From the NCBI RefSeq assembly GCF_001404985.1, contig NZ_JRLF01000010.1:62001-126000 (forward strand): a stretch of 64,000 nucleotides of DNA. The letters are read 5' to 3'. Shown piece by piece: positions 35,417 to 43,856 of this stretch (the stretch's first letter is position 1; every line of letters starts with the position of its first letter). The DNA is from Flavobacterium aquidurense (GTDB lineage: Bacteria > Bacteroidota > Bacteroidia > Flavobacteriales > Flavobacteriaceae). Under the pieces are notes generated by a model. The model worked only from the letters and a program-made list of their open reading frames with translations. It made no database searches and had not been told where the DNA came from. The translations under genes were made by a program, and so were the position numbers.

Positions 35417-37393
35417 ATGACTTTTCAAGAACAAATACAACAAGGAATTCCTTCAATATTACCTCCAAAGGCAGCATATGATTTAGCCATTAATCACGCA
35501 CCAAAACGAAAAGAAATCCTTTCGGCAGAAGAAAAAAAACTGGCTTTAAAAAATGCATTACGTTATTTTGAAGCTAAACATCACGCAGAATTAATTGTAG
35601 AATTCTCTGAAGAATTAGAAAAATACGGACGTATATATATGTATCGCCTTCGTCCTGATTACAGAATGTACGCAAGACCAATTGACGAATATCCCGGAAA
35701 ATCGATACAGGCAAAAGCAATTATGCACATGATCCAAAACAATCTTGATTATGCTGTGGCGCAACATCCGCATGAATTAATTACGTATGGCGGAAACGGA
35801 GCTGTGTTCCAGAACTGGGCACAATATTTATTGACTATGCAATATTTGTCTGAAATGACAGATGAGCAGACCTTAACAATGTATTCAGGACATCCAATGG
35901 GATTATTTCCTTCACATGCTGAAGCACCAAGGGTTGTGGTTACCAACGGAATGGTGATCCCAAATTATTCTAAACCGGACGATTGGGAAAAAATGAATGC
36001 TTTGGGCGTTTCGCAATACGGACAAATGACAGCGGGAAGTTATATGTATATTGGTCCACAAGGAATTGTACATGGAACTACGATTACAGTTTTGAATGGT
36101 TTTAGAAAAATAAAATTAAATCCTGAAGGTAATTTATTTGTAACTTCAGGTCTTGGCGGAATGTCAGGAGCACAGCCAAAAGCAGGAAATATTGCGGGTT
36201 GTATTACGGTCTGCGCCGAAGTAAACCCAAAAATCACCAAAATTCGCCACGAACAAGGATGGATTAATGAAATTGTAACTTCGACTGATGAATTAGTCAA
36301 AAGAGTTACTTTGGCGAAAGCCAATAAAGAAGTCGTTTCGATTGCTTATTTAGGAAATATCGTTGATGTTTGGGAATGTTTTGATAAAGAAAACATCAAA
36401 ATTGATTTAGGTTCAGATCAGACTTCACTTCATAATCCTTGGGCTGGAGGTTATTATCCGGTTGGAACTTCATTTGAAGAAGCGAATGAAATGATGGCAA
36501 ACAATCCTGAATTGTTCAAAGAAAAAGTTCAGGAATCTTTACGCAGACAAGCTAAAGCAATTAACAAACATACCGCAAAAGGAACTTACTTTTTTGATTA
36601 CGGAAATGCCTTTTTACTTGAAGCTTCCCGCGCCGGAGCAGATGTAATGGCCGAAAATAATATCGATTTTAAATATCCAAGTTATGTTCAGGATATTATG
36701 GGGCCAATGTGTTTTGATTACGGTTTTGGGCCTTTTAGATGGGTTTGTACATCAGGAAAACCGGAAGATTTGCAAAAAACAGATACCATTGCAAGTCAGG
36801 TTTTAGAAGAATTGGCAAAAACGGCTCCAAATGAAATCCAGCAGCAAATGCAGGACAACATTAAATGGATCAAAGGCGCACAGGAAAACAAACTGGTTGT
36901 AGGTTCTCAGGCAAGAATTCTTTATGCTGATGCTGAAGGGCGAATCAAGATTGCAGAGGCTTTTAATCAGGCAATTGCTAAAGGCGAAATCGGGACGGTT
37001 GTTTTAGGGCGTGATCATCATGACGTTTCTGGAACTGATTCTCCTTACAGAGAAACGTCTAACATCTATGACGGATCTCGTTTTACGGCAGATATGGCGA
37101 TTCAAAACGTGATTGGTGACAGCTTTAGAGGTGCAACCTGGGTTTCTATTCATAATGGCGGCGGAGTTGGCTGGGGAGAGGTTATAAATGGTGGATTTGG
37201 TATGGTTCTTGATGGCTCTAAAGAAGCGTCAAAACGTTTAGCATCAATGCTTTTTTGGGATGTTAACAACGGAATTTCAAGACGAAGCTGGGCCCGAAAT
37301 GACGAAGCCATTTTTGCCATAAAAAGAGCAATGGAAGTTCAGCCATTATTAAAAGTAACTTTGCCTAATATTGTAGATGAAAATCTTTTTTAG
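35417..37393 (+). CDS. hutU: urocanate hydratase
   Basis: A 658-residue urocanase, second step of histidine degradation (urocanate to imidazolone propionate) using NAD. Conserved parts are MYSGHPMGLFPSHAEAPR, SGLGGMSGAQPKAGNIAGC, DLGSDQTSLHNPWAGGYYP and DIMGPMCFDYGFGPFRWVC. It is about 100 residues longer than the Bacillus and E. coli-type proteins, a long form known in Bacteroidota and eukaryotes. The frame opens at 35342, but the added part lies in repeats, so the ATG at 35417 is used. No hutH, hutI or hutG is nearby, so the pathway genes are split. Confidence 0.93.
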   Translation: MTFQEQIQQGIPSILPPKAAYDLAINHAPKRKEILSAEEKKLALKNALRYFEAKHHAELIVEFSEELEKYGRIYMYRLRPDYRMYARPIDEYPGKSIQAKAIMHMIQNNLDYAVAQHPHELITYGGNGAVFQNWAQYLLTMQYLSEMTDEQTLTMYSGHPMGLFPSHAEAPRVVVTNGMVIPNYSKPDDWEKMNALGVSQYGQMTAGSYMYIGPQGIVHGTTITVLNGFRKIKLNPEGNLFVTSGLGGMSGAQPKAGNIAGCITVCAEVNPKITKIRHEQGWINEIVTSTDELVKRVTLAKANKEVVSIAYLGNIVDVWECFDKENIKIDLGSDQTSLHNPWAGGYYPVGTSFEEANEMMANNPELFKEKVQESLRRQAKAINKHTAKGTYFFDYGNAFLLEASRAGADVMAENNIDFKYPSYVQDIMGPMCFDYGFGPFRWVCTSGKPEDLQKTDTIASQVLEELAKTAPNEIQQQMQDNIKWIKGAQENKLVVGSQARILYADAEGRIKIAEAFNQAIAKGEIGTVVLGRDHHDVSGTDSPYRETSNIYDGSRFTADMAIQNVIGDSFRGATWVSIHNGGGVGWGEVINGGFGMVLDGSKEASKRLASMLFWDVNNGISRRSWARNDEAIFAIKRAMEVQPLLKVTLPNIVDENLF

Positions 37394-37428
37394 ACATAGA
37401 AAATGAGAACATTAAAAATTTTAAACAT

Positions 37429-37968
37429 ATGAAAACATTCAAATTAGTACCCGTTTTTTTGCTTTTAATACTAGCCTCATGCAGCACGGTAAGTGTTTAT
37501 TCTGATTACGATAAAAACGTAGATTTTGCACCTTATAAAACTTATGCTTTCTTTAAGCCCGGAATTGATAAGGTCGAAATTTCTGATTTGGATAAAAGAC
37601 GTATTCTGCATGCTATAGAAGAAGAAATGCAAGCCAAAGGTTTTACAAAAAGTGAAAACCCGGATTTATTAGTAAATATTTTTACTAAATCAAGAGAACA
37701 AGTAAACGTGAACCAATTTAGCGCTGGTTGGGGTTACGGTTGGGGCTGGGGATGGAATCCTTACATGATGTATGGAGGAAATCAAACTACAGTATCTACT
37801 TCTACAGAAGGAACTTTGTTTATTGATTTGATCGACGCTAAAAAGAAAGAAATGATTTGGCAAGGTGAAGGAGTTGGAACTTTAACCAAAAATGTAGATA
37901 AAAAAGATGCTAAGGTAAAAGAAATTGTATCAAAAGTTTTAGCGCAATATCCGCCGGTTAAAAAATAG
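37429..37968 (+). CDS. DUF4136 domain lipoprotein
   Basis: A 179-residue lipoprotein (lipobox LASC, C18). After the cysteine it has the DUF4136 opening SVYSDYDKNVDFAPYKTYAF and later DLLVNIFTKSREQVNV, then a Gly/Trp/Tyr-rich loop (GWGYGWGWGWNPYMMYGG) and EGTLFIDLIDAKKKEMIWQG. These outer-membrane-anchored proteins are frequent in Bacteroidota with unknown function. It follows hutU by 35 bases, so readthrough is possible, but a functional link is not evident. Confidence 0.85.
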   Translation: MKTFKLVPVFLLLILASCSTVSVYSDYDKNVDFAPYKTYAFFKPGIDKVEISDLDKRRILHAIEEEMQAKGFTKSENPDLLVNIFTKSREQVNVNQFSAGWGYGWGWGWNPYMMYGGNQTTVSTSTEGTLFIDLIDAKKKEMIWQGEGVGTLTKNVDKKDAKVKEIVSKVLAQYPPVKK

Positions 37969-38014
37969 TTTTCAGTCACAGTTCTCAGTTTTTTATAAAA
38001 ACTAAAAAAAGTTA

Positions 38015-38046
38015 TTGACTACTTCACAAAATAATTAATACATTTG
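38015..38046 (+). promoter_or_regulatory. promoter of the ilvA leader transcript
   Basis: TACATTTG (38039-38046) with TTG (38015-38017) 21 bases upstream, a full Bacteroidota consensus. Predicted start about 38053, ten bases before the leader peptide ATG. Confidence 0.75.
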
Positions 38047-38063
38047 CCTTTCAAATATCTGAA

Positions 38064-38120
38064 ATGAAAAACTTAAATATCATTATTATCTCTATTAATA
38101 TTATTGCAATTCAGCAATAA
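38064..38120 (+). CDS. isoleucine-rich leader peptide of ilvA
   Basis: An 18-codon open frame encoding MKNLNIIIISINIIAIQQ, with eight isoleucines, four of them consecutive (codons 6-9). It begins about ten bases after the predicted transcription start. It precedes an intrinsic terminator (38164-38190) and ilvA (38299). A 7-bp hairpin (TTATTGC 38101-38107 with GCAATAA 38114-38120) overlaps its last codons. This is the classic layout for attenuation by the pathway end product; isoleucine is the product made from the threonine deaminase reaction. Its assignment rests on composition and position, not on a family match. Confidence 0.85.
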   Translation: MKNLNIIIISINIIAIQQ

Positions 38121-38163
38121 TGGTGAGGTATTATATAAATAAGTAAACAAAATACAATTTATC

Positions 38164-38190
38164 AAACCTCCCACATCGGGAGGTTTTTTT
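38164..38190 (+). terminator. attenuator terminator before ilvA
   Basis: AAACCTCCC pairs perfectly with GGGAGGTTT around ACATC, followed by a T run. GAGGT at 38125-38129, just after the leader stop codon, can pair with ACCTC of the left arm (38166-38170) as a weak 5-bp alternative that would block the terminator. It lies 108 bases before the ilvA ATG. Confidence 0.88.
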
Positions 38191-38220
38191 ATTTAACGAG
38201 GATTAAAGTCGTCACAAATT

Positions 38221-38282
38221 TCACGAATTAGCCCGAATTATTTTTACCCTATTAAAGAATAAAAATTAGTGCTAATTCGTGA
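38221..38282. repeat. 12-bp inverted repeat between attenuator and ilvA
   Basis: TCACGAATTAGC (38221-38232) and GCTAATTCGTGA (38271-38282) are perfect reverse complements. The right half, AAAATTAGTGCTAATTCGTG, is related to the end of the repeat at 46572-46753. It ends 16 bases before the ilvA start. Confidence 0.8.
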
Positions 38283-38298
38283 CAAAAAAACAAAAATT

Positions 38299-39543
38299 AT
38301 GGATCTATTTAACGAAGTTCTTGCTGCCAAAAAGCAACTCGAAAATGTAGTTGCCGCTACTCCACTCACCCAAAATTTAAATCTTTCTGAAGAATTTGAA
38401 TCAACTATTTTATTAAAACGGGAAGATTTACAAATTGTGCGGTCCTATAAAATCAGAGGCGCTTATAACAAGATTTCTTCGTTGAATGAAAAAGAAAAAG
38501 CGATAGGGATTGTTTGTGCAAGTGCCGGAAATCATGCGCAAGGTGTCGCTTATTCTTGTCATCTTTTGCAAATTCAGGGTAAAATTTATATGCCAAAAAC
38601 AACTCCCAAACAAAAAGTAAAACAAGTTCAATTGTTTGGGAAATCGTTTGTAGAGATTGTTTTAACCGGAGATACTTTTGATGACGCTTATGCATCAGCA
38701 ACCGCTGATGCGGTAAAAAACCATAAAATATTTATTCACCCTTTTGATGATGAAAAAGTAATTGCAGGTCAGGGAACAGTTGGTTTAGAAATTCTGGGAA
38801 GCTACAAAGAACCCATCGATTATGTTTTTGTACCAATTGGCGGCGGTGGACTTGCTTCTGGATTATCTGAAGTTTTTAAACATTTGAGCCCAAATACAAA
38901 AATTATTGGTGTAGAACCAAAAGGTGCCCCATCGATGAAAACTTCTATCGAAGAAAATAAAAATACTGCTTTAAAAACAATCGATAAATTTGTAGATGGT
39001 GCTGCTGTAAAACAAGTTGGCGATATGACTTTTGAAATCTGCCGATACAATCTTGAAGATATAATTCTGGTTCCTGAAGGAAAAGTTTGCACTACGATCT
39101 TACGTTTGTACAATGAAGAAGCAATGGTTGTTGAACCTGCCGGAGCTTTGACAATTGCTGCTTTAGATTTTTATAAAGACAAAATAAAAGGTAAAAATGT
39201 AGTTTGCATAGTAAGCGGAAGCAATAATGATATCGAAAGAACTGCAGAGATAAAAGAACGTTCTTTACTCTACGAAGGATTGATGCATTATTTCATGATT
39301 CAGTTTCCGCAGCGACCGGGAGCTTTAAAAGAATTCGTCAATAACATTTTAGGTCCGGATGATGATATCACTTATTTTCAATTTGCCAAGAAAAACAGTC
39401 GTGAAGTAGGTTCAGTAGTCGTAGGCTTAGAATTGAAAAACAAAAATGACATTCTCGCCATTAAGATGAATATGACAAAAAATGGTTTTGAATTTCAATA
39501 CCTAAATGATAATCAGGATTTATTTACACAATTAATAGGATAA
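38299..39543 (+). CDS. ilvA: threonine ammonia-lyase (threonine dehydratase)
   Basis: A 414-residue fold-type II PLP enzyme. The PLP lysine is K51 (VRSYKIRGAYNK), with CASAGNHAQGVAYSC and PIGGGGLASGLSEVF as cofactor loops. The C-terminal part (MIQFPQRPGALKEFVNNILG) is a single ACT-like regulatory domain. It turns threonine into 2-oxobutanoate, first step to isoleucine. The start at 38299 is preferred to an earlier ATG at 38269 lying inside the repeat. Control by isoleucine is expected both through the regulatory domain and through the upstream attenuator. Other ilv genes are not in the window. Confidence 0.95.
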   Translation: MDLFNEVLAAKKQLENVVAATPLTQNLNLSEEFESTILLKREDLQIVRSYKIRGAYNKISSLNEKEKAIGIVCASAGNHAQGVAYSCHLLQIQGKIYMPKTTPKQKVKQVQLFGKSFVEIVLTGDTFDDAYASATADAVKNHKIFIHPFDDEKVIAGQGTVGLEILGSYKEPIDYVFVPIGGGGLASGLSEVFKHLSPNTKIIGVEPKGAPSMKTSIEENKNTALKTIDKFVDGAAVKQVGDMTFEICRYNLEDIILVPEGKVCTTILRLYNEEAMVVEPAGALTIAALDFYKDKIKGKNVVCIVSGSNNDIERTAEIKERSLLYEGLMHYFMIQFPQRPGALKEFVNNILGPDDDITYFQFAKKNSREVGSVVVGLELKNKNDILAIKMNMTKNGFEFQYLNDNQDLFTQLIG

Positions 39544-39548
39544 AAAAC

Positions 39549-39585
39549 AAAAGGCTGTCACGATATTACATCAGACAGCCTTTTT
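39549..39585. terminator. bidirectional intrinsic terminator (ilvA / GH30)
   Basis: AAAGGCTGTC pairs with GACAGCCTTT around a 14-base loop, with A and T runs outside, between convergent genes. Confidence 0.85.
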
Positions 39586-39628
39586 AAATGAGAAATAAAA
39601 TTACTAATTAAATTCCCAAAATTTATAA

Positions 39629-41770
39629 TTATTGCTTCAGCACTTTTTTAGAATAGGATCTCTCACTATCGCTAACTTTAACAACATAAAGTCCTTTTGG
39701 TAATTTCGAAATTTCGATTTCCGCTTCATTTCCACTTATAAAATCAATGGTTCTTTTTAAAACACTTTGGCCAGAAGCATTGTAAACTTCAACTTGACCG
39801 GAACCTGAATTTGGTGTATTAATTTTTAAATATTCATTAGTCGGATTAATGTAAAGAGAGAAATCTTGCGAACCAGTAACTTCTTCTACCGCAACTTTTT
39901 TAGCCGCAGAAGCTTCAACTTGTACTAATTGCCATTGCTGGTTCAATCCTCCAGTATAACTCCAAACCTGGATATTCGCTCCGTTAGCGGTAGAAACATT
40001 TTCAACATCTAATGATTTCCCGCTATTTACATTAATAATTTTATAATAACCTCCTCCAAGACTTTCAACGGTCCACTTAAATTCATTTGAAGATGCAAAT
40101 GTTCTTTGCTGCACTTTTATTCCATCAGCTGTGCTATTATTTTCAGTCGCTAAATACAATCCGGTCGATTTTACAATGATGTAATAATTACCACTTCCGT
40201 CAGGAACGAACTTCCAGCGTTGGTTATTTCCTCCTCCATTTGTAATATCATATTGCTGAATGCGTCCACCGCTTGTAGTCGAATTATCGGCAACATCTAA
40301 TCCTTTATTGCTATTTCTTGAAATGATGTTATAATATCCCGGTAAAGTAGATGAAGATCCCGCTGACCAATTAAAAGTAACAGCAGATGAAGCTGGAACT
40401 GTGTAATTAAACGCTGATGATCCGGAAACAATTTTGATTGTATTTGATGATCCTGAATTATAAATTACAAGTGCAATCGATCCGTCTGGATTTTTAAATG
40501 CAGATGAAAGGATAGTGCCGTTTGTACTGGAAGAATTGATTCTTAAAGCTCCCGGTTTAACAAATTTTGAAATTTGTCCAATAATATAATACGCTACATT
40601 TTTTGTATAACTTGTACTGTTATTAACGGTAATTGCACCCAGACAAGTGTTGCATCCGCCTGGAGTACGCGGCCCTAAACCTGAATTATTTGCCGCATTC
40701 CATTCCAGAACTGTTTTTGCCCAGTTATTCGTACTTCCAATGACAACGTTTTGCATGTGCCAGCCAAAATCTCCGCCAAAACTACCACCTGATCCTGTGT
40801 ATTGTTCTGTAAAATAAACATTTTTATTGGTTGCATTTCGCACAGTCGACATCGCTGAAATATTTCCTAAATACAAATGAAACGCCGCTCCGTCAACATA
40901 ACTGCTATTGTTTAAAACATCTATAGGATAAGCGGTATTATCGCAATTATGATCAAAAGCTATAATTTTTATATTTCCATAACCTGCTGCTGCCATTTGA
41001 GGACCAAGCTGGGTATTAATGAAATTCTTTTGCTCTGTCGAATTCATTAACATACTTGGCTCATTGTTTGGATTTTCAGGTTCGTTTTGAGGTGTGATTC
41101 CCCAGATCGAAATTCCCTGTGCCTGCATTGCTGCAAAATACTTTACAAAATATCTTGCATATGCAGCATAATATTGTGTCTGTAGACTTCCGCCAACCCA
41201 AGAATTGTTGGTTTTCATCCATCTTGGCGCTGACCACGGAGTTGCTAAAATTTTTATGTTTGGATTAATAATTTGTATCTTTTTTATAATCGGAATCAAA
41301 TACGTCAAATCCGGTCCGTTAAGACTAAAGTTATTCATATTTACATCACCGGAAGTTTCATTATAACTATACGAAGAACTGCTTAAATCTGAAGCAGCGA
41401 TACTAATACGAACTACACTCGCGTTTAAACCCGTAACAGGATTATATAAATCATTTAATAGTTGATTTTGCTGAGTAGCAGCCATTCCGCTAATTACTTC
41501 GCAACTTCCTTCGGTAAGAGTATAGCCAAAGCCATCCATAGTTTGATAAGTTGTTCCTGCATTCACAGTGACTGTTGAGGAGTTGCTTCCGGAATTAGCT
41601 CCGAAACTTACAGTAGCTTGCTGCTGTAATAATTTTGTTTGATCTGCGCTGGTTATCCACGGCGTTACAGTTTGCGCATTCATCTTAATAGTAAATGAGA
41701 CAATAACAATGAAGTACATCATTATTGTAAAGTTCATTTGGTTGGTTCGATTTTGGGTAGTTTTTTTCAT
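39629..41770 (-). CDS. secreted GH30 glycoside hydrolase with ricin-type lectin and T9SS sorting domain
   Basis: A 713-residue multi-domain enzyme. A signal segment ends near residue 32. The GH30 catalytic domain spans about 65-460, with acid/base E230 in TPQNEPENPN and nucleophile E322 in YFTEQYTG. Residues about 485-620 are a beta-trefoil ricin-type (CBM13-like) domain with repeated QQ/QW motifs (GGGNNQRWKFVPDG, TGGLNQQWQLVQ). The last about 70 residues (EYLKINTPNSGSGQVEVYNA, then KLPKGLYVVKVSD) are a type A type IX secretion sorting domain. GH30 enzymes of this shape act on beta-1,6-glucan or glucosylceramide; which one is not decidable here. No SusCD or regulator is adjacent. Confidence 0.92.
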   Translation of the reverse strand: MKKTTQNRTNQMNFTIMMYFIVIVSFTIKMNAQTVTPWITSADQTKLLQQQATVSFGANSGSNSSTVTVNAGTTYQTMDGFGYTLTEGSCEVISGMAATQQNQLLNDLYNPVTGLNASVVRISIAASDLSSSSYSYNETSGDVNMNNFSLNGPDLTYLIPIIKKIQIINPNIKILATPWSAPRWMKTNNSWVGGSLQTQYYAAYARYFVKYFAAMQAQGISIWGITPQNEPENPNNEPSMLMNSTEQKNFINTQLGPQMAAAGYGNIKIIAFDHNCDNTAYPIDVLNNSSYVDGAAFHLYLGNISAMSTVRNATNKNVYFTEQYTGSGGSFGGDFGWHMQNVVIGSTNNWAKTVLEWNAANNSGLGPRTPGGCNTCLGAITVNNSTSYTKNVAYYIIGQISKFVKPGALRINSSSTNGTILSSAFKNPDGSIALVIYNSGSSNTIKIVSGSSAFNYTVPASSAVTFNWSAGSSSTLPGYYNIISRNSNKGLDVADNSTTSGGRIQQYDITNGGGNNQRWKFVPDGSGNYYIIVKSTGLYLATENNSTADGIKVQQRTFASSNEFKWTVESLGGGYYKIINVNSGKSLDVENVSTANGANIQVWSYTGGLNQQWQLVQVEASAAKKVAVEEVTGSQDFSLYINPTNEYLKINTPNSGSGQVEVYNASGQSVLKRTIDFISGNEAEIEISKLPKGLYVVKVSDSERSYSKKVLKQ

Positions 41771-42153
41771 TTTTATTGAGTTTTTAATAATTAAATTTTT
41801 CTTATTTTTTAAGATTAATTTTATTAATTCACATCAATATTATGTTAATTTATCCTGAATCTATAATTTTTAAACTTTACAAATACACATCATATCAAAA
41901 TTTCACCTTTACAAAAACTTATCTGGTAAAATTTCAACATATTGACATACAACAACATAAAAATAAAAATCTTACTAAAAATCTTACTTTAATTTTTACG
42001 ATCATAAAAAACACCACACAAAGCCTTTAAAATTATTTACTAATTGCCTTGTTTATAATTATGGAATAAAAAAGATGGAGTGAAAATGATAAATATCAGC
42101 CAATAAAAAGTTCTTTAAATTGTATTTTTGCAATTGATTTTAAATATTAAAAT
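41771..42153. other. AT-rich divergent region between the GH30 and globin genes
   Basis: These 383 bases contain a 62-codon frame (41842-42030) with no recognisable features, rejected as a gene. A TATTTTTG element (42123-42130) is the only regulatory motif I can support; no promoter for the GH30 gene is clear. Confidence 0.55.
42123..42130 (+). promoter_or_regulatory. -7 element of the globin gene promoter
   Basis: TATTTTTG matches TAnnTTTG, 23 bases before the ATG. No TTG is seen at the expected distance. Confidence 0.45.
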
Positions 42154-42534
42154 ATGGCACTTCAAGACATTTCGAATATAGATGATATTAAACTTTTGGT
42201 AAACACTTTTTACGATAAAGTACAAAAAGACGATTTGATTGGTCCTATATTCAATGAAAGAATGTTAGGAAGATGGCCGGAGCATTTAGAAAAAATGTAT
42301 CGTTTTTGGCAAACTTTACTTCTGGAAGAACATACTTATTCCGGAAGTCCTTTTCCGCCACATAAACAACTTCCTGTAAATCAACTTCATTTTGATCGCT
42401 GGATGGAAATTTTCACAGCAACAGTTGATGGTTTATTTGTTGGTAAATTAGCTGAAGAAGCAAAAGTTCGTGCTGCAAATATGGCTTATATGTTTAATTA
42501 TAAAATTGACTACTTTAGAAATTTAGAAAAATAA
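42154..42534 (+). CDS. group III truncated hemoglobin
   Basis: A 126-residue heme-binding globin of the 2-on-2 type. It has DDIKLLVNTFYDKVQKDDLI, FWQTLLLEEHTYSGSPF and the proximal histidine region VNQLHFDRWMEIF (H80 area), features of the group III (Ctb-like) branch. It binds oxygen or nitric oxide and is often linked to nitrosative stress. It lies 4 bases from the convergent DKNYY gene with no terminator between, so transcription units may interfere. Start chosen at the first ATG. Confidence 0.88.
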   Translation: MALQDISNIDDIKLLVNTFYDKVQKDDLIGPIFNERMLGRWPEHLEKMYRFWQTLLLEEHTYSGSPFPPHKQLPVNQLHFDRWMEIFTATVDGLFVGKLAEEAKVRAANMAYMFNYKIDYFRNLEK

Positions 42535-42538
42535 ATTT

Positions 42539-43621
42539 CTAAGCTTTATCCGAAGATAAAACTTCCCCATTTTTATATTTGTTATTTTCATCTTCCCAAA
42601 TACCATATTCTGAACTCGATTTGATGGTCTCAGGATTTGCTCCTTTTACGACATTATTCTTAAAATAAACTTGTTTAGCATCTTTCGAATATTCATCAGA
42701 AATGATTTTGAAACTTGAATAATCAGCGTGATTGATTTTTTCGCAATCATAATAAATACTGCTCTTGTCTTTTGAAAAATTATAATCTAAAACTTCAAAT
42801 GTATGTGCATCAACATCTGGAAATATAATTCCTTTGCAGATTAAAACATTATCGACAATTATGCTCCAATAATCAATCGTTTTTACTGTTGTAATAGAAT
42901 CGAATACATGCAGTTCAAATTCAGCTTTTGTAAAAGCAGAAACGACCGAATTGCCAATTTGAACATAGGTTTCATTTATTGGACGAATTTCACCATCTAT
43001 CATTTTATGTTTTCTGATAACCTGATTTACTTCCAACATTTCAATTCCTTCACCACGATAATTTATAATCGCATAAATAAAATTGGCATCAATAGCAATC
43101 GCATCATTTAAAGGTTTGAAAGTATGAGGATCACCTTCGATTTTTTTATTTTTATAATAAACAGCATTAATATCCTTAAACCAATTAATACGTTGGTAAT
43201 TTTCTATAGAAGAATCTAATAACTGATATGTTTTTGGGTCAGCATCCTTAATAATTTCCAGCTCATCAAATTTATTACCATTAGTATTATAGACATAATT
43301 CTTATCTTTTATGATAAAACCATCAATTTCAAAAGTATTACAATCAACCAATTGTTTTCTTCCTTTCCAAAAAACACTATTTTTATCTTTCCCAAAATCT
43401 TGATTTAAAGGCTGAAAAGTTGCAACATCTGCAGTAGATTCAAAATATCCTAACTCAAACCAGTTTCCTAATGGTGAGTAAACAATTAGTTTTTTTCTGT
43501 AATGATGAAAATAGGAATTTGAAATTTTTAAGTTTACAGGTTTTCCTATTTTAAATAGAAAAAACCTAATCGCTAAAATGACTAAAATAACGATTGCTAA
43601 AATGATATAAAAAACTTTCAT
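42539..43621 (-). CDS. DKNYY-repeat membrane-anchored protein
   Basis: A 360-residue protein with an N-terminal membrane segment (about 2-24, VFYIILAIVILVILAIRFFL) and an extracytoplasmic part made of repeats of the DKNYY family: FIIKDKNYVYNTNGNKFDEL, INAVYYKNKKIEGDPHTFKP, NFSKDKSSIYYDCEKI and YSKDAKQVYFKNNVVKGANP. Each repeat is about 40-55 residues ending in a D-P-x-T-F-like turn. The function of the family is unknown; periplasmic anchoring is the likely location. It is convergent with the globin gene. Confidence 0.8.
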   Translation of the reverse strand: MKVFYIILAIVILVILAIRFFLFKIGKPVNLKISNSYFHHYRKKLIVYSPLGNWFELGYFESTADVATFQPLNQDFGKDKNSVFWKGRKQLVDCNTFEIDGFIIKDKNYVYNTNGNKFDELEIIKDADPKTYQLLDSSIENYQRINWFKDINAVYYKNKKIEGDPHTFKPLNDAIAIDANFIYAIINYRGEGIEMLEVNQVIRKHKMIDGEIRPINETYVQIGNSVVSAFTKAEFELHVFDSITTVKTIDYWSIIVDNVLICKGIIFPDVDAHTFEVLDYNFSKDKSSIYYDCEKINHADYSSFKIISDEYSKDAKQVYFKNNVVKGANPETIKSSSEYGIWEDENNKYKNGEVLSSDKA

Positions 43622-43856
43622 ACTAATATAGATCCAAAAAATACTGTCTGTAAAACTAACTAAATTTATTATTATCCAACAGTTGTATTTTATTTTTAAA
43701 GCAAAGAAAACAGATTGTTATTTAATTTTAGTTTAAAAGAAATAAATTAAAGATTGTGTAATAAAACGATCTTATTTTTAAAAATCTATGGCAAAAAAAA
43801 TTATTTTAGTACTCTAAATTCGTAATTTTACATTCTTAATCTACAACGTTTTCGAA

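Noticed and set aside
41842..42030. 62-codon plus-strand frame in the GH30-globin gap
   Set aside because: Very AT-rich, no recognisable motif, and it overlaps what should be promoter sequence for GH30.
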